The notes under the pieces are model-generated. The model did not search any database. It had not been told where the DNA came from and saw nothing but the letters and a program-made list of their open reading frames with translations. A DNA stretch of 64,000 nt from Methanoculleus chikugoensis. GTDB taxonomy: Archaea; Halobacteriota; Methanomicrobia; Methanomicrobiales; Methanoculleaceae. Below, one piece after another: positions 34,395-43,064 of the stretch. Position numbers and translations under genes: made by a program. Every line of letters starts with the position of its first letter. Within the stretch, counting starts at the first letter, position 1. The stretch is taken from positions 62,001-126,000 of the forward strand of contig NZ_AP019781.1 of NCBI RefSeq assembly GCF_019669965.1, given 5' to 3'.

Positions 34395-34411
34395 TGTATC
34401 AGAATTGAGAT

Positions 34412-34426
34412 GCATACTATATACGG
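34412..34426 (-). promoter_or_regulatory. TATA box of the ribK-ribB operon
   Basis: The minus strand has CCGTATATAGT upstream of ATG 34394. No SD is seen, so the transcript is predicted to be leaderless. Confidence 0.6.
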
Positions 34427-34447
34427 GTTGCGCAACGATCCCGCACC

Positions 34448-34499
34448 CCCCGACTTCGACATTTCACGAAGTGGGATACGCTAATTATTTAAGTCGGGG
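34448..34499. promoter_or_regulatory. Inverted repeat around the promoter of the mevalonate-block regulator
   Basis: CCCCGACTT (34448-34456) pairs perfectly with AAGTCGGGG (34491-34499). They bracket a second repeat ACTTCG/CGAAGT (34453-34472) and the TATA TAATTATTTAAG (34482-34493). The arrangement suggests an operator, possibly for the HTH gene that follows at 34517. The TATA predicts a start near 34512 and so a nearly leaderless mRNA. Confidence 0.4.
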
Positions 34500-34516
34500 A
34501 TGCTGACATTAGCTCT

Positions 34517-35227
34517 ATGAAATCCGGGGTGCGGCATCAACTTGCCGAGAAGATGGCAGGAGAGATCACACTCTCGGACTCACCGGGTCAGGCCTTGAAG
34601 AAGTGGCGGCAGAGCTTCAACATCCCCCAGGGATTGCTCGCCGAGCGTCTTGAGGTCTCTCCCTCAGTTATCAGTGACTACGAAAGCGGACGGCGAAAGA
34701 GTCCGGGAACCGCCATCGTCGGCAAGATCGTCGACACGATCCTCTCGATCGACGAGGACAACGGCGGTCGGTTCATCAACAAATTTGCAAAAATTCTGTA
34801 CAGTGAGTTCGACGAAGACGTCATCTACGACATCCACGAGTACGCGTCCCCCATGGCCCTCTCCGACTTCGCCGAAGTCATCGGCGCCACGACGCTCTGC
34901 GGTTCGATGGACCAGACGGTCTACGGCTACACGGTGGTGAACAGCCTCAATGCAATCCTTCAACTCTCTTCGAGCGAGTTCAACCGCATCTACGGCTGGA
35001 GCACGGAGCGTGCCCTCATCTTCACCGAGGTCTCGACCGGGAAGTCACCCATGGTGGCGATCCGGGTCACGCCCTTTAAACCGCGCTGTGTGGTGCTGCA
35101 GGGGATCAGCCCGGACGAGGTGCATCCGTTGATCCCGGGTCTCGCGGAGCGCGACCGGATCACGGTACTCTGCACCGAGGTGGATATCGAGACGATCATC
35201 AGTTCACTGCGAGGAAAGTTATGGTAG
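34517..35227 (+). CDS. HTH (XRE-type) transcriptional regulator upstream of HMG-CoA synthase
   Basis: A 236-residue protein with an HTH near residues 25-85 ([37 protein letters not shown]) and a larger C-terminal domain (about 110-236) with [20 protein letters not shown] and an ACT- or ligand-binding-like appearance. It belongs to a conserved archaeal family. Its last codons overlap the start of HMG-CoA synthase by 7 nt, so it is co-expressed with mevalonate genes. A role in sensing isoprenoid or acetyl-CoA status is an inference from context only. Confidence 0.85.
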   Translation: MKSGVRHQLAEKMAGEITLSDSPGQALKKWRQSFNIPQGLLAERLEVSPSVISDYESGRRKSPGTAIVGKIVDTILSIDEDNGGRFINKFAKILYSEFDEDVIYDIHEYASPMALSDFAEVIGATTLCGSMDQTVYGYTVVNSLNAILQLSSSEFNRIYGWSTERALIFTEVSTGKSPMVAIRVTPFKPRCVVLQGISPDEVHPLIPGLAERDRITVLCTEVDIETIISSLRGKLW

Positions 35228-36273
35228 GCATTTATTCGTACGGCGTCTACATCCCGCGATACCGGATCAAAGTCCCGGAGATCGCGCGGGTCTGGGGCGG
35301 CAATGCAAACGACGTCATGAGAGGGCTCGGGGTCTTTGAGAAATCCGTCCCCGATCTCGATGAAGACACAGCAACGATCGCCGTTGAGGCGGCACGCGCC
35401 GCCCTCCGGCGGAGAACCGTCGACACCGACGCCGTCGGCGCCATCTACGTGGGGAGCGAGTCGCACCCCTACGCGGTCAAGCCCACGGCCTGTACGGTCG
35501 GCGAGGCGATCGGGGCGACCCCGAACATGACCGCCGCCGACTACGAGTTCGCGTGCAAGGCGGGAACGGCAGGCATCCAGACCTGCATGGGCATGGTCAA
35601 GAGCGGGATGATCCCGCTCGGGATCGCCATCGGTGCGGACGTGGCGCAGGGCGCTCCCGGTGATGCGCTCGAGTACACGGCGGCGGCCGGCGGGGCTGCG
35701 TTCGTCATCGGCAATGAGGACGTCATCGCCGAGATCAACCACACCTGTTCGTTCACCACCGACACGCCCGACTTCTGGCGGCGCGAAGGGCAGAACTACC
35801 CCCGTCACGGCGGGCGGTTCACCGGCGATCCCGGCTACTTCAAGCACGTTCAGGGTGCGGCGCGGCTGATGCTCGATGCGATGAAGACAGGCCCGAAAGA
35901 CTACGATTACGCCGTCTTCCACCAGCCCAACGCGAAGTTCCCGCAGCGGGTGGCGAAGATGCTCGGGTTCACGGATGAGCAGATTCGGCCCGGCCTCGTC
36001 GTCCCGCGGCTCGGCAACACCTACTCGGGTGCGTCGATGATCGGGCTTGCGGCTACGCTCGACGTGGCAAAGCCGGGTGACCGGATCTTCGTCACCTCGT
36101 TCGGGTCCGGGGCCGGGAGCGACGCCTTCGACATCACGGTGACCGACGCCATCGAGTCCGCAGGGTTCGACCGGGCGGCGGCGCCGAGCGTGGAGAAACT
36201 CCTCGCAAATCCGACCTACCTCGACTATGCACTGTATGCCAAACACAAGGGAAAGATCGTGATGCAGAAATGA
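35221..36273 (+). CDS. hmgcs: Hydroxymethylglutaryl-CoA synthase (archaeal type)
   Basis: A 350-residue thiolase-fold enzyme condensing acetyl-CoA with acetoacetyl-CoA, the committed step toward archaeal lipids. Visible features are [14 protein letters not shown] at the start, [14 protein letters not shown], the nucleophilic cysteine in FACKAGTAG near residue 112, the histidine in FHQPNAKFP near 234 and GSGAGSDAF near the end. It begins inside the regulator gene and its stop overlaps the thiolase start (ATGA). In methanogens it works in one complex with that thiolase and the DUF35 protein, channelling the intermediate. Confidence 0.96.
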   Translation: MVGIYSYGVYIPRYRIKVPEIARVWGGNANDVMRGLGVFEKSVPDLDEDTATIAVEAARAALRRRTVDTDAVGAIYVGSESHPYAVKPTACTVGEAIGATPNMTAADYEFACKAGTAGIQTCMGMVKSGMIPLGIAIGADVAQGAPGDALEYTAAAGGAAFVIGNEDVIAEINHTCSFTTDTPDFWRREGQNYPRHGGRFTGDPGYFKHVQGAARLMLDAMKTGPKDYDYAVFHQPNAKFPQRVAKMLGFTDEQIRPGLVVPRLGNTYSGASMIGLAATLDVAKPGDRIFVTSFGSGAGSDAFDITVTDAIESAGFDRAAAPSVEKLLANPTYLDYALYAKHKGKIVMQK

Positions 36274-37430
36274 GAGACGTAGCAGTAATCGGAGTCGGGT
36301 GCACGGAGTTCGGGGAACACTGGGGAACCTCGTTCCGCGACCTCTTCGTGAAGGCCGGGGCGCTGGCGCTCGAGGATGCCGGCGTCACCGGCGAGAAGAT
36401 CGACGCGCTCTACGTCGGGAACATGAGTGCCGGCCGGTTCGTCGAGCAGGAGCACATCGGAGCCCTGATCGCGGATTACGCCGGGTTGGCGACCAACCAC
36501 GTCCCCTCGACCCGCGTGGAGGCGGCCTGCGCCTCCGGCGGGCTTGCCTTCCGGCAGGCGGTCATCGCGGTCGCGAGCGGCATGGAGGATATCGTCGTCG
36601 CGGCGGGCGTCGAGAAGATGACCGACGTCGGGACCGGGGCGAGCGTGGACATGCTCGCGAGCGCCGCGGACCGCGAGTGGGAAGGGTTCGCCGGGGCGAC
36701 CTTCCCCGGGCTCTACGCGATGATCGCAAACGACTACATGCACCGCTACCCCCTCACCCGGGAGCAGCTTGCACAGGTCGCGGTCAAAAACCACGAGAAC
36801 GGCGCAAGAAACCCGATTGCACAGTTCCAGAACCGTATCACGGTCGACACGGTGCTGAACTCCTCGCTCGTGGCCGACCCGCTGCGGCTCTTCGACTGCT
36901 CGCCGATCACCGACGGTGCGGCGGCGGTCGTGGTGGTGCCGCTCGACCGCGCCCGTGAGTTCACCGATTCGCCGGTGCGGGTGCTTGCAAGCGCCCAGGC
37001 AAGCGACACCATCGCGCTCCACGACCGGCGGGACATCTCCACCATGGACGCCACGGTCGCCGCAGGCAAACGGGCGTTTGCCCAGTCAGGCCTTGCCCAC
37101 AAGGACATCGACATGGTGGAGGTCCACGACTGCTTCACGATCGCGGAGATCTGCGCAATCGAGGACCTCGGATTCTGCAAGAAGGGCGAAGCAGGGAAGC
37201 TCACCGCGGACGGGGTCACGGCCCTCAACGGGGATATCCCGGTGAACACGAGCGGCGGCCTGAAGGCCTGCGGCCACCCGGTCGGTGCGACCGGGATCAA
37301 GCAGATCTACGAGATCGTCAGCCAGCTCCGCGGCGAGGCCGGTGCGAGACAGGTAGACGCGGAGATCGGTATGGCGCATAACGTCGGCGGCACCGGCGCG
37401 ACGGTCGTCGTGCACATTCTGGGGGCCTAA
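36270..37430 (+). CDS. Acetoacetyl-CoA thiolase (archaeal, HMG-CoA synthase partner)
   Basis: A 386-residue thiolase that makes acetoacetyl-CoA, passed directly to HMG-CoA synthase. The active cysteine sits in [11 protein letters not shown] near residue 88. The second half shows [12 protein letters not shown] and [17 protein letters not shown] near 320-345. It overlaps HMG-CoA synthase by 4 nt upstream, and the DUF35 gene starts 2 nt after its stop, forming the known three-protein thiolase/HMGCS/DUF35 unit of archaea. Confidence 0.95.
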   Translation: MRDVAVIGVGCTEFGEHWGTSFRDLFVKAGALALEDAGVTGEKIDALYVGNMSAGRFVEQEHIGALIADYAGLATNHVPSTRVEAACASGGLAFRQAVIAVASGMEDIVVAAGVEKMTDVGTGASVDMLASAADREWEGFAGATFPGLYAMIANDYMHRYPLTREQLAQVAVKNHENGARNPIAQFQNRITVDTVLNSSLVADPLRLFDCSPITDGAAAVVVVPLDRAREFTDSPVRVLASAQASDTIALHDRRDISTMDATVAAGKRAFAQSGLAHKDIDMVEVHDCFTIAEICAIEDLGFCKKGEAGKLTADGVTALNGDIPVNTSGGLKACGHPVGATGIKQIYEIVSQLRGEAGARQVDAEIGMAHNVGGTGATVVVHILGA

Positions 37431-37432
37431 CA

Positions 37433-37825
37433 ATGTCGGTCTCACGGTTCTGGAGAAAGATCCCGCAGCGCTACAACCTCGTCGGGACGCAGTGCACGAC
37501 CTGCGGACGGTACTTCTTCCCGCCCCGGTCGCTCTGCCCCGACTGCCGGCGGAGCGGCAAGATCGTCGACCACAAGTTCACCGGTGAGGGAACGGTCGTC
37601 ACCTACACGGTGATCCGGTCGGCAAGCGACCAGTTCGAGCATACCACCCCCTACGTCCTCGCGGTCGTCGAGCTCGACGAGGGGCCGAGGCTCACCACCC
37701 AGGTCGCCTGCACGCCAGAGGAGGCGAAGATCGGGATGCGGGTCAAAAGTGTCTTCCGCCGGGTGGCGGCGGACGGCGAGAGCGGCACCATCCACTACGG
37801 CACGAAGTTCGTGCCGGTGGAGTAA
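37433..37825 (+). CDS. DUF35 OB-fold zinc-ribbon protein (scaffold of the thiolase-HMGCS complex)
   Basis: A 130-residue protein with an N-terminal zinc ribbon (CTTCGRYFFPPRSLCPDC, near residues 20-40) and a C-terminal OB fold that binds CoA. In archaea this protein bridges thiolase and HMG-CoA synthase. Its position 2 nt after the thiolase matches. All four cysteines are present. Confidence 0.93.
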   Translation: MSVSRFWRKIPQRYNLVGTQCTTCGRYFFPPRSLCPDCRRSGKIVDHKFTGEGTVVTYTVIRSASDQFEHTTPYVLAVVELDEGPRLTTQVACTPEEAKIGMRVKSVFRRVAADGESGTIHYGTKFVPVE

Positions 37826-37859
37826 TCACTTTTTGGGCTGCCCGGAGAGCGGCCCCGGA

Positions 37860-38137
37860 TGGCGGCCCTTCTTGCGCCTTTGCGCGAGACGCCGTCACTA
37901 TACCTCCACTTCGCGGCTTCGCGCTTTCACACCTTGCGGTGCTCATGCTCCTGCCCGTAGGGCAGTCACACTTCGCGTGAGACCGTATTGTTATCTGCAC
38001 CTGTTATCTCACGCGAAACCGCAAAGTGCGACTGGCCGAAGGTGCGACGTTCCAGAGGAACGGAGCTGGAGCACCGTTAGGTGCGTGGGCCGGAATTCGA
38101 GCACCCTCAGGTGCGAAGACGGGTGAAGGGGCTGACA
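37860..38137. repeat. Cluster of short hairpins with inverted halves (dispersed palindromic element, copy 2)
   Basis: This gene-free stretch between the DUF35 gene and trm5 is packed with small hairpins: GCGC/GCGC (37875-37886), CACC/GGTG (37929-37940), CTGCCC/GGGCAG (37951-37965), GTTCC/GGAAC (38049-38061), GCACC-GTTA-GGTGC (38071-38084) and GCACC-CTCA-GGTGC (38101-38114). TTCGCGTGAGA (37972-37982) is perfectly inverted at 38007-38017, so the two halves face each other. The 12-mer GTGCGACTGGCC (38026-38037) is the reverse complement of one at 11933. Confidence 0.55.
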
Positions 38138-38194
38138 ACCCCTCATTGCACTTTATGTGAGGGGAGAGGACTGCCAATCCTGGACCTAGATCCC

Positions 38195-39127
38195 TCACCT
38201 ACCCTCTTTCTCCACGGTGATGTCATACACCGCGTGCCACTTCCCCGGCGAATACGTTCTGACCTGCCGCTCGGCGACCTCTCCCCGGGTAACCTCGCGG
38301 ATCCGGGGGAGGTATTCGCCCTCCTCCTCCTCGAGCGCATAGAGGTGGATCGTCCCGCCGTCCCGGCAGAGGGCGGCCGCCGCCGGGAGGAACTCCGGCG
38401 CGGCGAGGGGGAGGTTCATGACGATCCGGTCGAAGGGAGGAAACCCAAGCCGGGGGAGGTGGGCGGCGTCGGCGAGCACCGGGATGACGTTTCCGGTGCG
38501 GTTGAGCGCGATGTTCTCGATCAGGAGGTGGACCGCGGCGGGGTTGAGGTCGGCGGCGACGACGATCCCCGCCTTCCCGGCGAGGGTGATCGCGAACGGC
38601 CCGACCCCGGCGAACATGTCGAGGACCCGCTCCCCCTCCTCCATCGCCCCGAGAACGCGTTGCCGCTCGGTTGAGAGCCGGGCGGAGAAGTAAGCGAGGG
38701 AGAGATCGACGTCGAAGGAGTGGCCGTACTCCGTCACCCGGGTGCGGGTGGCGGGCACTCCTGCAAGGACGGAGAACCGGCGGGTGCGGTACTCCCCCTC
38801 GACCGCAGTCTCGGGAAAGAGCACCGTCGCAAGCGACGGCCGGGAGGCGAGCAGCCGCTCGGCGCCCTCCGGGTCGTTCTCCTGCATGATGGCGATCCCT
38901 CCCACGAGCTCGTGACGGGGGAGGTCGAGGCGTTCCGACACCGCCTCGAACTCGCACCGGACGGTGCCCGGGACTTCCTCCGTCACCGGGAAGAGGATCG
39001 CGTCGCCCTCCGGGCGCGGGCGGAACCGTCGGTCGAGGAGCCCTTCCTCAAGCAGCCGGCGCCGTCTCTCCTCAGCCTCTCGTCTCGGCACCGCAAGGCA
39101 CCACTGTTCTTCTCCCACATCGACCAC
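38195..39127 (-). CDS. trm5: tRNA (guanine37-N1)-methyltransferase, Trm5 type
   Basis: A 310-residue class I SAM methyltransferase that methylates G37 next to the anticodon, preventing frameshifts. The N-terminal domain (about 1-125) is the Trm5 D2-like region. The Rossmann core has RVLDMFAGVGPFAI near residue 168 (SAM site), the acidic AADLNP motif and MNLPLAAPEF near 238, the NPP/NLP catalytic segment. The start is GTG 39127. It is divergent from HMG-CoA reductase with a 35-nt gap. It precedes the hairpin-rich repeat at its 3' side. Confidence 0.88.
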   Translation of the reverse strand: MVDVGEEQWCLAVPRREAEERRRRLLEEGLLDRRFRPRPEGDAILFPVTEEVPGTVRCEFEAVSERLDLPRHELVGGIAIMQENDPEGAERLLASRPSLATVLFPETAVEGEYRTRRFSVLAGVPATRTRVTEYGHSFDVDLSLAYFSARLSTERQRVLGAMEEGERVLDMFAGVGPFAITLAGKAGIVVAADLNPAAVHLLIENIALNRTGNVIPVLADAAHLPRLGFPPFDRIVMNLPLAAPEFLPAAAALCRDGGTIHLYALEEEEGEYLPRIREVTRGEVAERQVRTYSPGKWHAVYDITVEKEGR

Positions 39128-39162
39128 CAGCCATCTTTAGATATGAACTCTCATACTTATTC

Positions 39163-40371
39163 ATGGATGAGTATATCGAGAGGCTGAAAGACGGGTCTCT
39201 CAAACTCTACGCCCTCGAGAAGGAGCTCCCCCCCGAGGAGGCCGTCCGGGTGCGCCGGGCGTTCATCGAGGGCGAGACCGGCACCGCCCTCCCGAAGGTC
39301 GGGTCGTTCACGATCGATATCGACCGGGTCGTGAAGCGCAACATCGAAAACATGATCGGCGCCGTCCAGGTGCCGCTCGGTGTCGCGGGACCGATCCGGG
39401 TGAAAGGCGAGTACGCCGACGGGTCCTACTACCTCCCGCTCGCGACGACCGAAGGGGCGCTCGTCGCGTCGGTGAACCGCGGCTGTTCCCTCGTCACGCG
39501 GGCGGGAGGCGCGGACGTGCGGGTCATGCGGGACGGGATGACCCGGGCGCCGGTCTTCGCCGCCCGCGACGTCGGTCACGCCCGCGATGTGGCGGCCTGG
39601 GTCGAGAGCCATGTCGCGGAGATCCGCGAGGTTGCAGAGAGCACCACGAAGCACGGCGAGTTCCGTGAAGCCGTCACCTACGTCGCGGGGACGAGCGTCT
39701 TCGTCCGACTCGAGTTCGACACAAAAGACGCCATGGGCATGAACATGGTGACGATCGCGGGCCAGAAAGTCGGCGAGCTCATCGAGCGGGAGACCGGGGC
39801 CCGCCTCGTCGCCACGTCCGGGAACATGTGCACCGACAAGAAGCCGGCGGCAATCAACCTGGTCCGGGGCCGGGGGAAGACCGTGGTCGCGGGCGTACGA
39901 CTCACCGATGCGATGGTCGCCGACCTCCTGAAGACCGACGCAGAGACGCTCGTTGAGGTCAACTACCGCAAGAACCTGGTGGGTTCGGCGCGGGCGGCCT
40001 CGTTCGGGTTCAACGCCCACGCGGCAAACGTCGTCGCCGCCACGTTCATCGCCTGCGGCCAGGACCCCGCCCATGTCGTCGAGGGAAGCACCGCGATCAC
40101 CACCGTCGACCGGGTGGACGGCGGAGTCTACGTCTCGGTCACCCTCCCGTCCCTCCCCGTCGGAACGGTCGGCGGCGGGACGGGGATCGATACCCAGCAC
40201 GAGTGTCTCGCGATGCTCGGCGTCGCCGGGGGCGGCGACCCGCCGGGAACCCACGCAAAAGCGTTTGCGGAGATCGTCGCCGCCGGGGTGCTCGCCGGCG
40301 AACTCTCCCTCCTCGGCGCCCTCGCGGCCCAGCACCTCGCCCGGGCCCACCGGGAGCACGGGCGGGGGTGA
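39163..40371 (+). CDS. hmgA: Hydroxymethylglutaryl-CoA reductase (class I)
   Basis: A 402-residue NADPH-dependent enzyme that makes mevalonate for archaeal ether lipids. Catalytic signatures are the glutamate in ATTEGALVAS near residue 96, lysine in TDKKPAAINL near 226, aspartate in CGQDPAHVV near 301 and the histidine of ARAHREHGR near 396. The NADP loop DAMGMNMV lies near 188. A TATA-like TCTTTAGATATG (about 39131-39142) gives a nearly leaderless start. It belongs to the isoprenoid block begun at 34.5 kb, separated from it by trm5 on the other strand. Confidence 0.96.
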   Translation: MDEYIERLKDGSLKLYALEKELPPEEAVRVRRAFIEGETGTALPKVGSFTIDIDRVVKRNIENMIGAVQVPLGVAGPIRVKGEYADGSYYLPLATTEGALVASVNRGCSLVTRAGGADVRVMRDGMTRAPVFAARDVGHARDVAAWVESHVAEIREVAESTTKHGEFREAVTYVAGTSVFVRLEFDTKDAMGMNMVTIAGQKVGELIERETGARLVATSGNMCTDKKPAAINLVRGRGKTVVAGVRLTDAMVADLLKTDAETLVEVNYRKNLVGSARAASFGFNAHAANVVAATFIACGQDPAHVVEGSTAITTVDRVDGGVYVSVTLPSLPVGTVGGGTGIDTQHECLAMLGVAGGGDPPGTHAKAFAEIVAAGVLAGELSLLGALAAQHLARAHREHGRG

Positions 40372-40390
40372 GGCGGGGATTACCCCCGGT

Positions 40391-40420
40391 ACTTCCCGGC
40401 ACCGCTGTGGTGCCGGAAGT
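40391..40420 (+). terminator. Strong hairpin after HMG-CoA reductase
   Basis: ACTTCCCGGCACC pairs with GGTGCCGGAAGT, 12 bp with one bulged C and a 5-nt loop, 19 nt after the stop codon. No T-run follows, so termination is plausible but unproven. Confidence 0.4.
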
Positions 40421-40473
40421 AAAGGCACATGAGAACATTTAAGATACGCGATCATCGTAAGTACTTTCTGGGC

Positions 40474-40776
40474 ATGAATCCGGGAGCCGATATCTCTACC
40501 CTTCTCATCCAGAAGCGGGATGAGATCCTATCTCTCGCGCACCGGAGGGGAGCCAGAAACGTGCGGGTGTTCGGATCCGTGGCACGAAACGAAGCCCGGG
40601 AAGACAGTGATATCGACCTCCTGATCGACCTCGATCCCGACCGGAGTCTCCTTGACGTGGGCGGTCTTGCGATGGATCTCTCGCTCCTGCTCGGTCGTTC
40701 GGTTGATGTTGTGACCGAAGCGGGACTTCGGGAGCGTATTCGATCAAGGATCTTACAGGAAGCCCGGCCTTTATGA
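40474..40776 (+). CDS. mntA: MntA-type minimal nucleotidyltransferase antitoxin
   Basis: A 100-residue protein with the catalytic motif [19 protein letters not shown], an exact GSx10DxD, near residues 30-48. MntA proteins AMPylate the tyrosine of the HepT RNase toxin and so neutralise it. The start ATG 40474 is chosen because the TATA CATTTAAGATA (40436-40446) precedes it by about 30 nt; an upstream ATG at 40429 lies in the promoter. The stop overlaps the hepT start by 4 nt, the usual pairing. The HepT partner is interrupted, so this antitoxin may be an orphan. Confidence 0.88.
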   Translation: MNPGADISTLLIQKRDEILSLAHRRGARNVRVFGSVARNEAREDSDIDLLIDLDPDRSLLDVGGLAMDLSLLLGRSVDVVTEAGLRERIRSRILQEARPL

Positions 40777-41102
40777 GAGACGATCGTGAACGGCTGCTGG
40801 ATGTTATCGAGGCCATCGAACGAATTGAAAGAGTATCAGTCTAGGGCCGTGAGTACTTCTACAATGATGAGATGGCACAGGTCTGGATAATCCACCACCT
40901 TCAGATCATCGGGGAAGCCGTACGGGGGATTTCATCAGAATTCAAGGCTGAAAAACCGGGAATCCCCTGGACGGACATCATCGGAATGAGGAATGTCCTT
41001 ATACACCACTATTTTGGAATCGACCGCGATGCAGTCTGGAATGTGGTCGAACGCGATCTGTTGGAACTGAAAAACCAGATCCTGCCCTGGGTCAGGGAGT
41101 AG
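40773..41102 (+). pseudogene. hepT: HepT-type HEPN toxin gene interrupted by an in-frame TAG
   Basis: From ATG 40773 the frame gives [20 protein letters not shown], then VSV and TAG at 40842-40844, and continues in the same frame without shift as GREYFYNDEMAQVWI and on to 41102. The whole reading matches HepT. The motif RNVLIHHY is the RX4HXY signature (RNase Arg/His and the Tyr that MntA modifies). Codon 24 therefore seems mutated to amber. A shorter product could start at ATG 40872 (76 residues, motif intact). Nothing in the window indicates pyrrolysine use. Confidence 0.8.
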
Positions 41103-41204
41103 GGGCCACTTGGAACGATAGTGAGCTGCTCCGGTTCTACGATCCGTCGCGAGTCGAAAACGCTTGGTGTTTTCTCCCGTTCCCGCCGTTTCGGCCCGTC
41201 ACAT

Positions 41205-41669
41205 TTAAAACCGAAACCACTTCATCATAACCAGAGCGTCCTCCTCGTTCGCGTAGTATGCGGCGACCTGGAAGACCTCCCGGTAACCGAGACGGCGGTA
41301 GAACTCCTGCGCCCCGGTGTTCGTCACCCGGACCTCGAGCTGAACGGCGCTCGCGCCTAAAACAACATACTCCTGCTCCAGGCGGCGGATGAGGTGCTGG
41401 CCGATCCCCTGGCGCCGGTATCCGGGGGCGACGGCGAGGTTCATGATATGTCCGTACACCTCTTCCCCGGTGTCTTCAACGCCCCCGGCGACGAAGCCGG
41501 CCACGTCACCGTTGTTTTTTGCCACGAAGAACGTCTCCGGGTAGTAGGCCAGGGATTCCTGGAGCGTCCTCTCGTCCCAGGGGTCGGTGAAGGCTGCCTT
41601 CTCGACGGCGACTATCTGCGGAATGTCTGCGGGCTGTGCCCGGCGAATAATGAGTTGGAGCGGCATCAT
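41205..41669 (-). CDS. rimI: Ribosomal-protein-type N-acetyltransferase RimI
   Basis: A 154-residue GNAT protein that acetylates protein N-termini. Key segments are FTDPWDERTL near residue 30, NLAVAPGYRRQGIGQHLIRR (acetyl-CoA loop Q/RxxGxG/A) and NTGAQEFYRRLGY. ATG 41669 (or 41666) is preferred over the longer frame. The minus-strand TATA CTATATTAG (41702-41710) starts transcription near 41680, and GGAGGG lies between. Archaeal members serve as general N-terminal acetyltransferases. It is divergent from the DUF1015 gene. Confidence 0.9.
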   Translation of the reverse strand: MMPLQLIIRRAQPADIPQIVAVEKAAFTDPWDERTLQESLAYYPETFFVAKNNGDVAGFVAGGVEDTGEEVYGHIMNLAVAPGYRRQGIGQHLIRRLEQEYVVLGASAVQLEVRVTNTGAQEFYRRLGYREVFQVAAYYANEEDALVMMKWFRF

Positions 41670-41700
41670 AGTTTCGGCCTCTCCCTCCTGGAGTGCCCTA

Positions 41701-41731
41701 TCTAATATAGTCTCAGGAAACAAAATAGTAG
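41701..41731. promoter_or_regulatory. Divergent promoters for rimI and the DUF1015 gene
   Basis: The minus strand has CTATATTAGA (41701-41710) for rimI. The plus strand has CAAAATAGTAG (41721-41731) for the DUF1015 gene, about 25 nt before ATG 41754, so the latter is leaderless by prediction. Confidence 0.45.
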
Positions 41732-41753
41732 GCACATACGAGTGGCGGTATTT

Positions 41754-43016
41754 ATGGTTCAGATCTATCGTTTCGCGGCGGTCCGTCCGGGGCGGCGGTA
41801 CTCCGAAAAGATCCCTTCCGTGCCCTACGACGTGGTGACGGCAGAAGAGGCCCGGGAATGCATCGAGAAGAATCCCTTAAGCTTCCTGCGGGTCAGCCGG
41901 CCGGATGCCGAGCTCCCCGACATACCCCCGAACGACGACCGGGTTTACCAGAGGTCGCGGGAGGTCTTCGACGGGATGCTCACAGACGGCCTGATGCAGC
42001 GTGACCGGGAGGCGGGGATGTACGTCTACCGGGCGGTCCAGGACGGCGAGGAGTTCGTCGGGCTGGTCTGTTGCGTGGGGACGGAGGACTACGAGAACCG
42101 GACGATCCGGCGGCACGAACTCACCCGGTACGACAAGGAGGAAGACCGGACCCGGCACATCGATGTGGTCGGCGCAAACACCGGGCTCGTCTTCCTGCTC
42201 TATCGCGACCCGGGGGAGATCTTCTCCCACGTCCGCTCTCTCATCGACGGCGTGCAGCCCGACGGGAGCACCACGACCGCATCGGGCGTGCTCCACGAGG
42301 TCTACCGGATCGCCGACGAGGCCGCTCTCGCCCGCCTTGAGAGCCTGTTTGCGGGGGTGCCGGAGACCTACATCGCGGACGGGCACCACCGCGCCAAATC
42401 GGCGGTGAACGTTGCAGAGCGCCGTCGGAGCGAGGGGCGGTTCACCGAAGAGGCCGGGAAGTTCATGGTGGTCTTCTTTGCCCACGACCGCGTCCGCATC
42501 CACGGCTACAGCAGGCTCGTCACCGACCTCGGGGACTACACGCCCGGGCGGTTCCTCGAAGCACTCCCGAAAGCGGGCTGGACTGTCCGCCCCTACGGGA
42601 TGATCGACGCTACGGGCTACCAGATCCAGCCGCTCGCTGCCCGGGATGCGCCGGTGCACGTCATGCACTTCTACCTCGAGGGAACCTGGTACGAGGTCTC
42701 TCGGCCGGTCGCGGACCCCGGCGACCTGATCGGGTCGCTCGACGTCTCGGTCCTCCAGAAAGACGTCCTCGAAGGGATGCTCGGGATCTCCGACCCCCGG
42801 GGCGATCCCCGGCTCCACTACATGGGCGGAGCAAAACCCCTCCGTGAACTCGAACGGCTCGTGGACACCAAAAAATACGCCTTCGCGGTAGCGATGCAGC
42901 CGGTGCCGGTCGAGACGGTGCTCGCGATCGCCGACGCGGACGGTGTCATGCCCCCGAAGTCCACCTGGTTCGAGCCGAAACTCCTCTCGGGGCTTGTCAT
43001 CCACACCATCGACTGA
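41754..43016 (+). CDS. DUF1015 family protein (ParB/SbnI-like kinase superfamily)
   Basis: A 420-residue cytosolic protein. Family signatures are VPYDVVTAEEAR near residue 22, NPLSFLRVSRPDAE, RRHELTRYDKEEDR near 120 and ADGHHRAKSA near 215, where the HH pair may be catalytic. DUF1015 is related to ParB-fold serine kinases (SbnI, SerK) that use ADP or ATP, but its reaction in methanogens is not established to my knowledge. It starts at ATG 41754, with GTG 41742 as an alternative. hisG lies 48 nt downstream. Confidence 0.88.
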   Translation: MVQIYRFAAVRPGRRYSEKIPSVPYDVVTAEEARECIEKNPLSFLRVSRPDAELPDIPPNDDRVYQRSREVFDGMLTDGLMQRDREAGMYVYRAVQDGEEFVGLVCCVGTEDYENRTIRRHELTRYDKEEDRTRHIDVVGANTGLVFLLYRDPGEIFSHVRSLIDGVQPDGSTTTASGVLHEVYRIADEAALARLESLFAGVPETYIADGHHRAKSAVNVAERRRSEGRFTEEAGKFMVVFFAHDRVRIHGYSRLVTDLGDYTPGRFLEALPKAGWTVRPYGMIDATGYQIQPLAARDAPVHVMHFYLEGTWYEVSRPVADPGDLIGSLDVSVLQKDVLEGMLGISDPRGDPRLHYMGGAKPLRELERLVDTKKYAFAVAMQPVPVETVLAIADADGVMPPKSTWFEPKLLSGLVIHTID

Positions 43017-43064
43017 GAAAACCATATCACCACCTTTAACTCTTTTTTGCCCCGATCATCTCTT

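Noticed and set aside
37860-38137. CRISPR array
   Set aside because: The hairpins are not separated by uniform spacers, and their stems differ from unit to unit; no direct repeat of 24-40 nt recurs.
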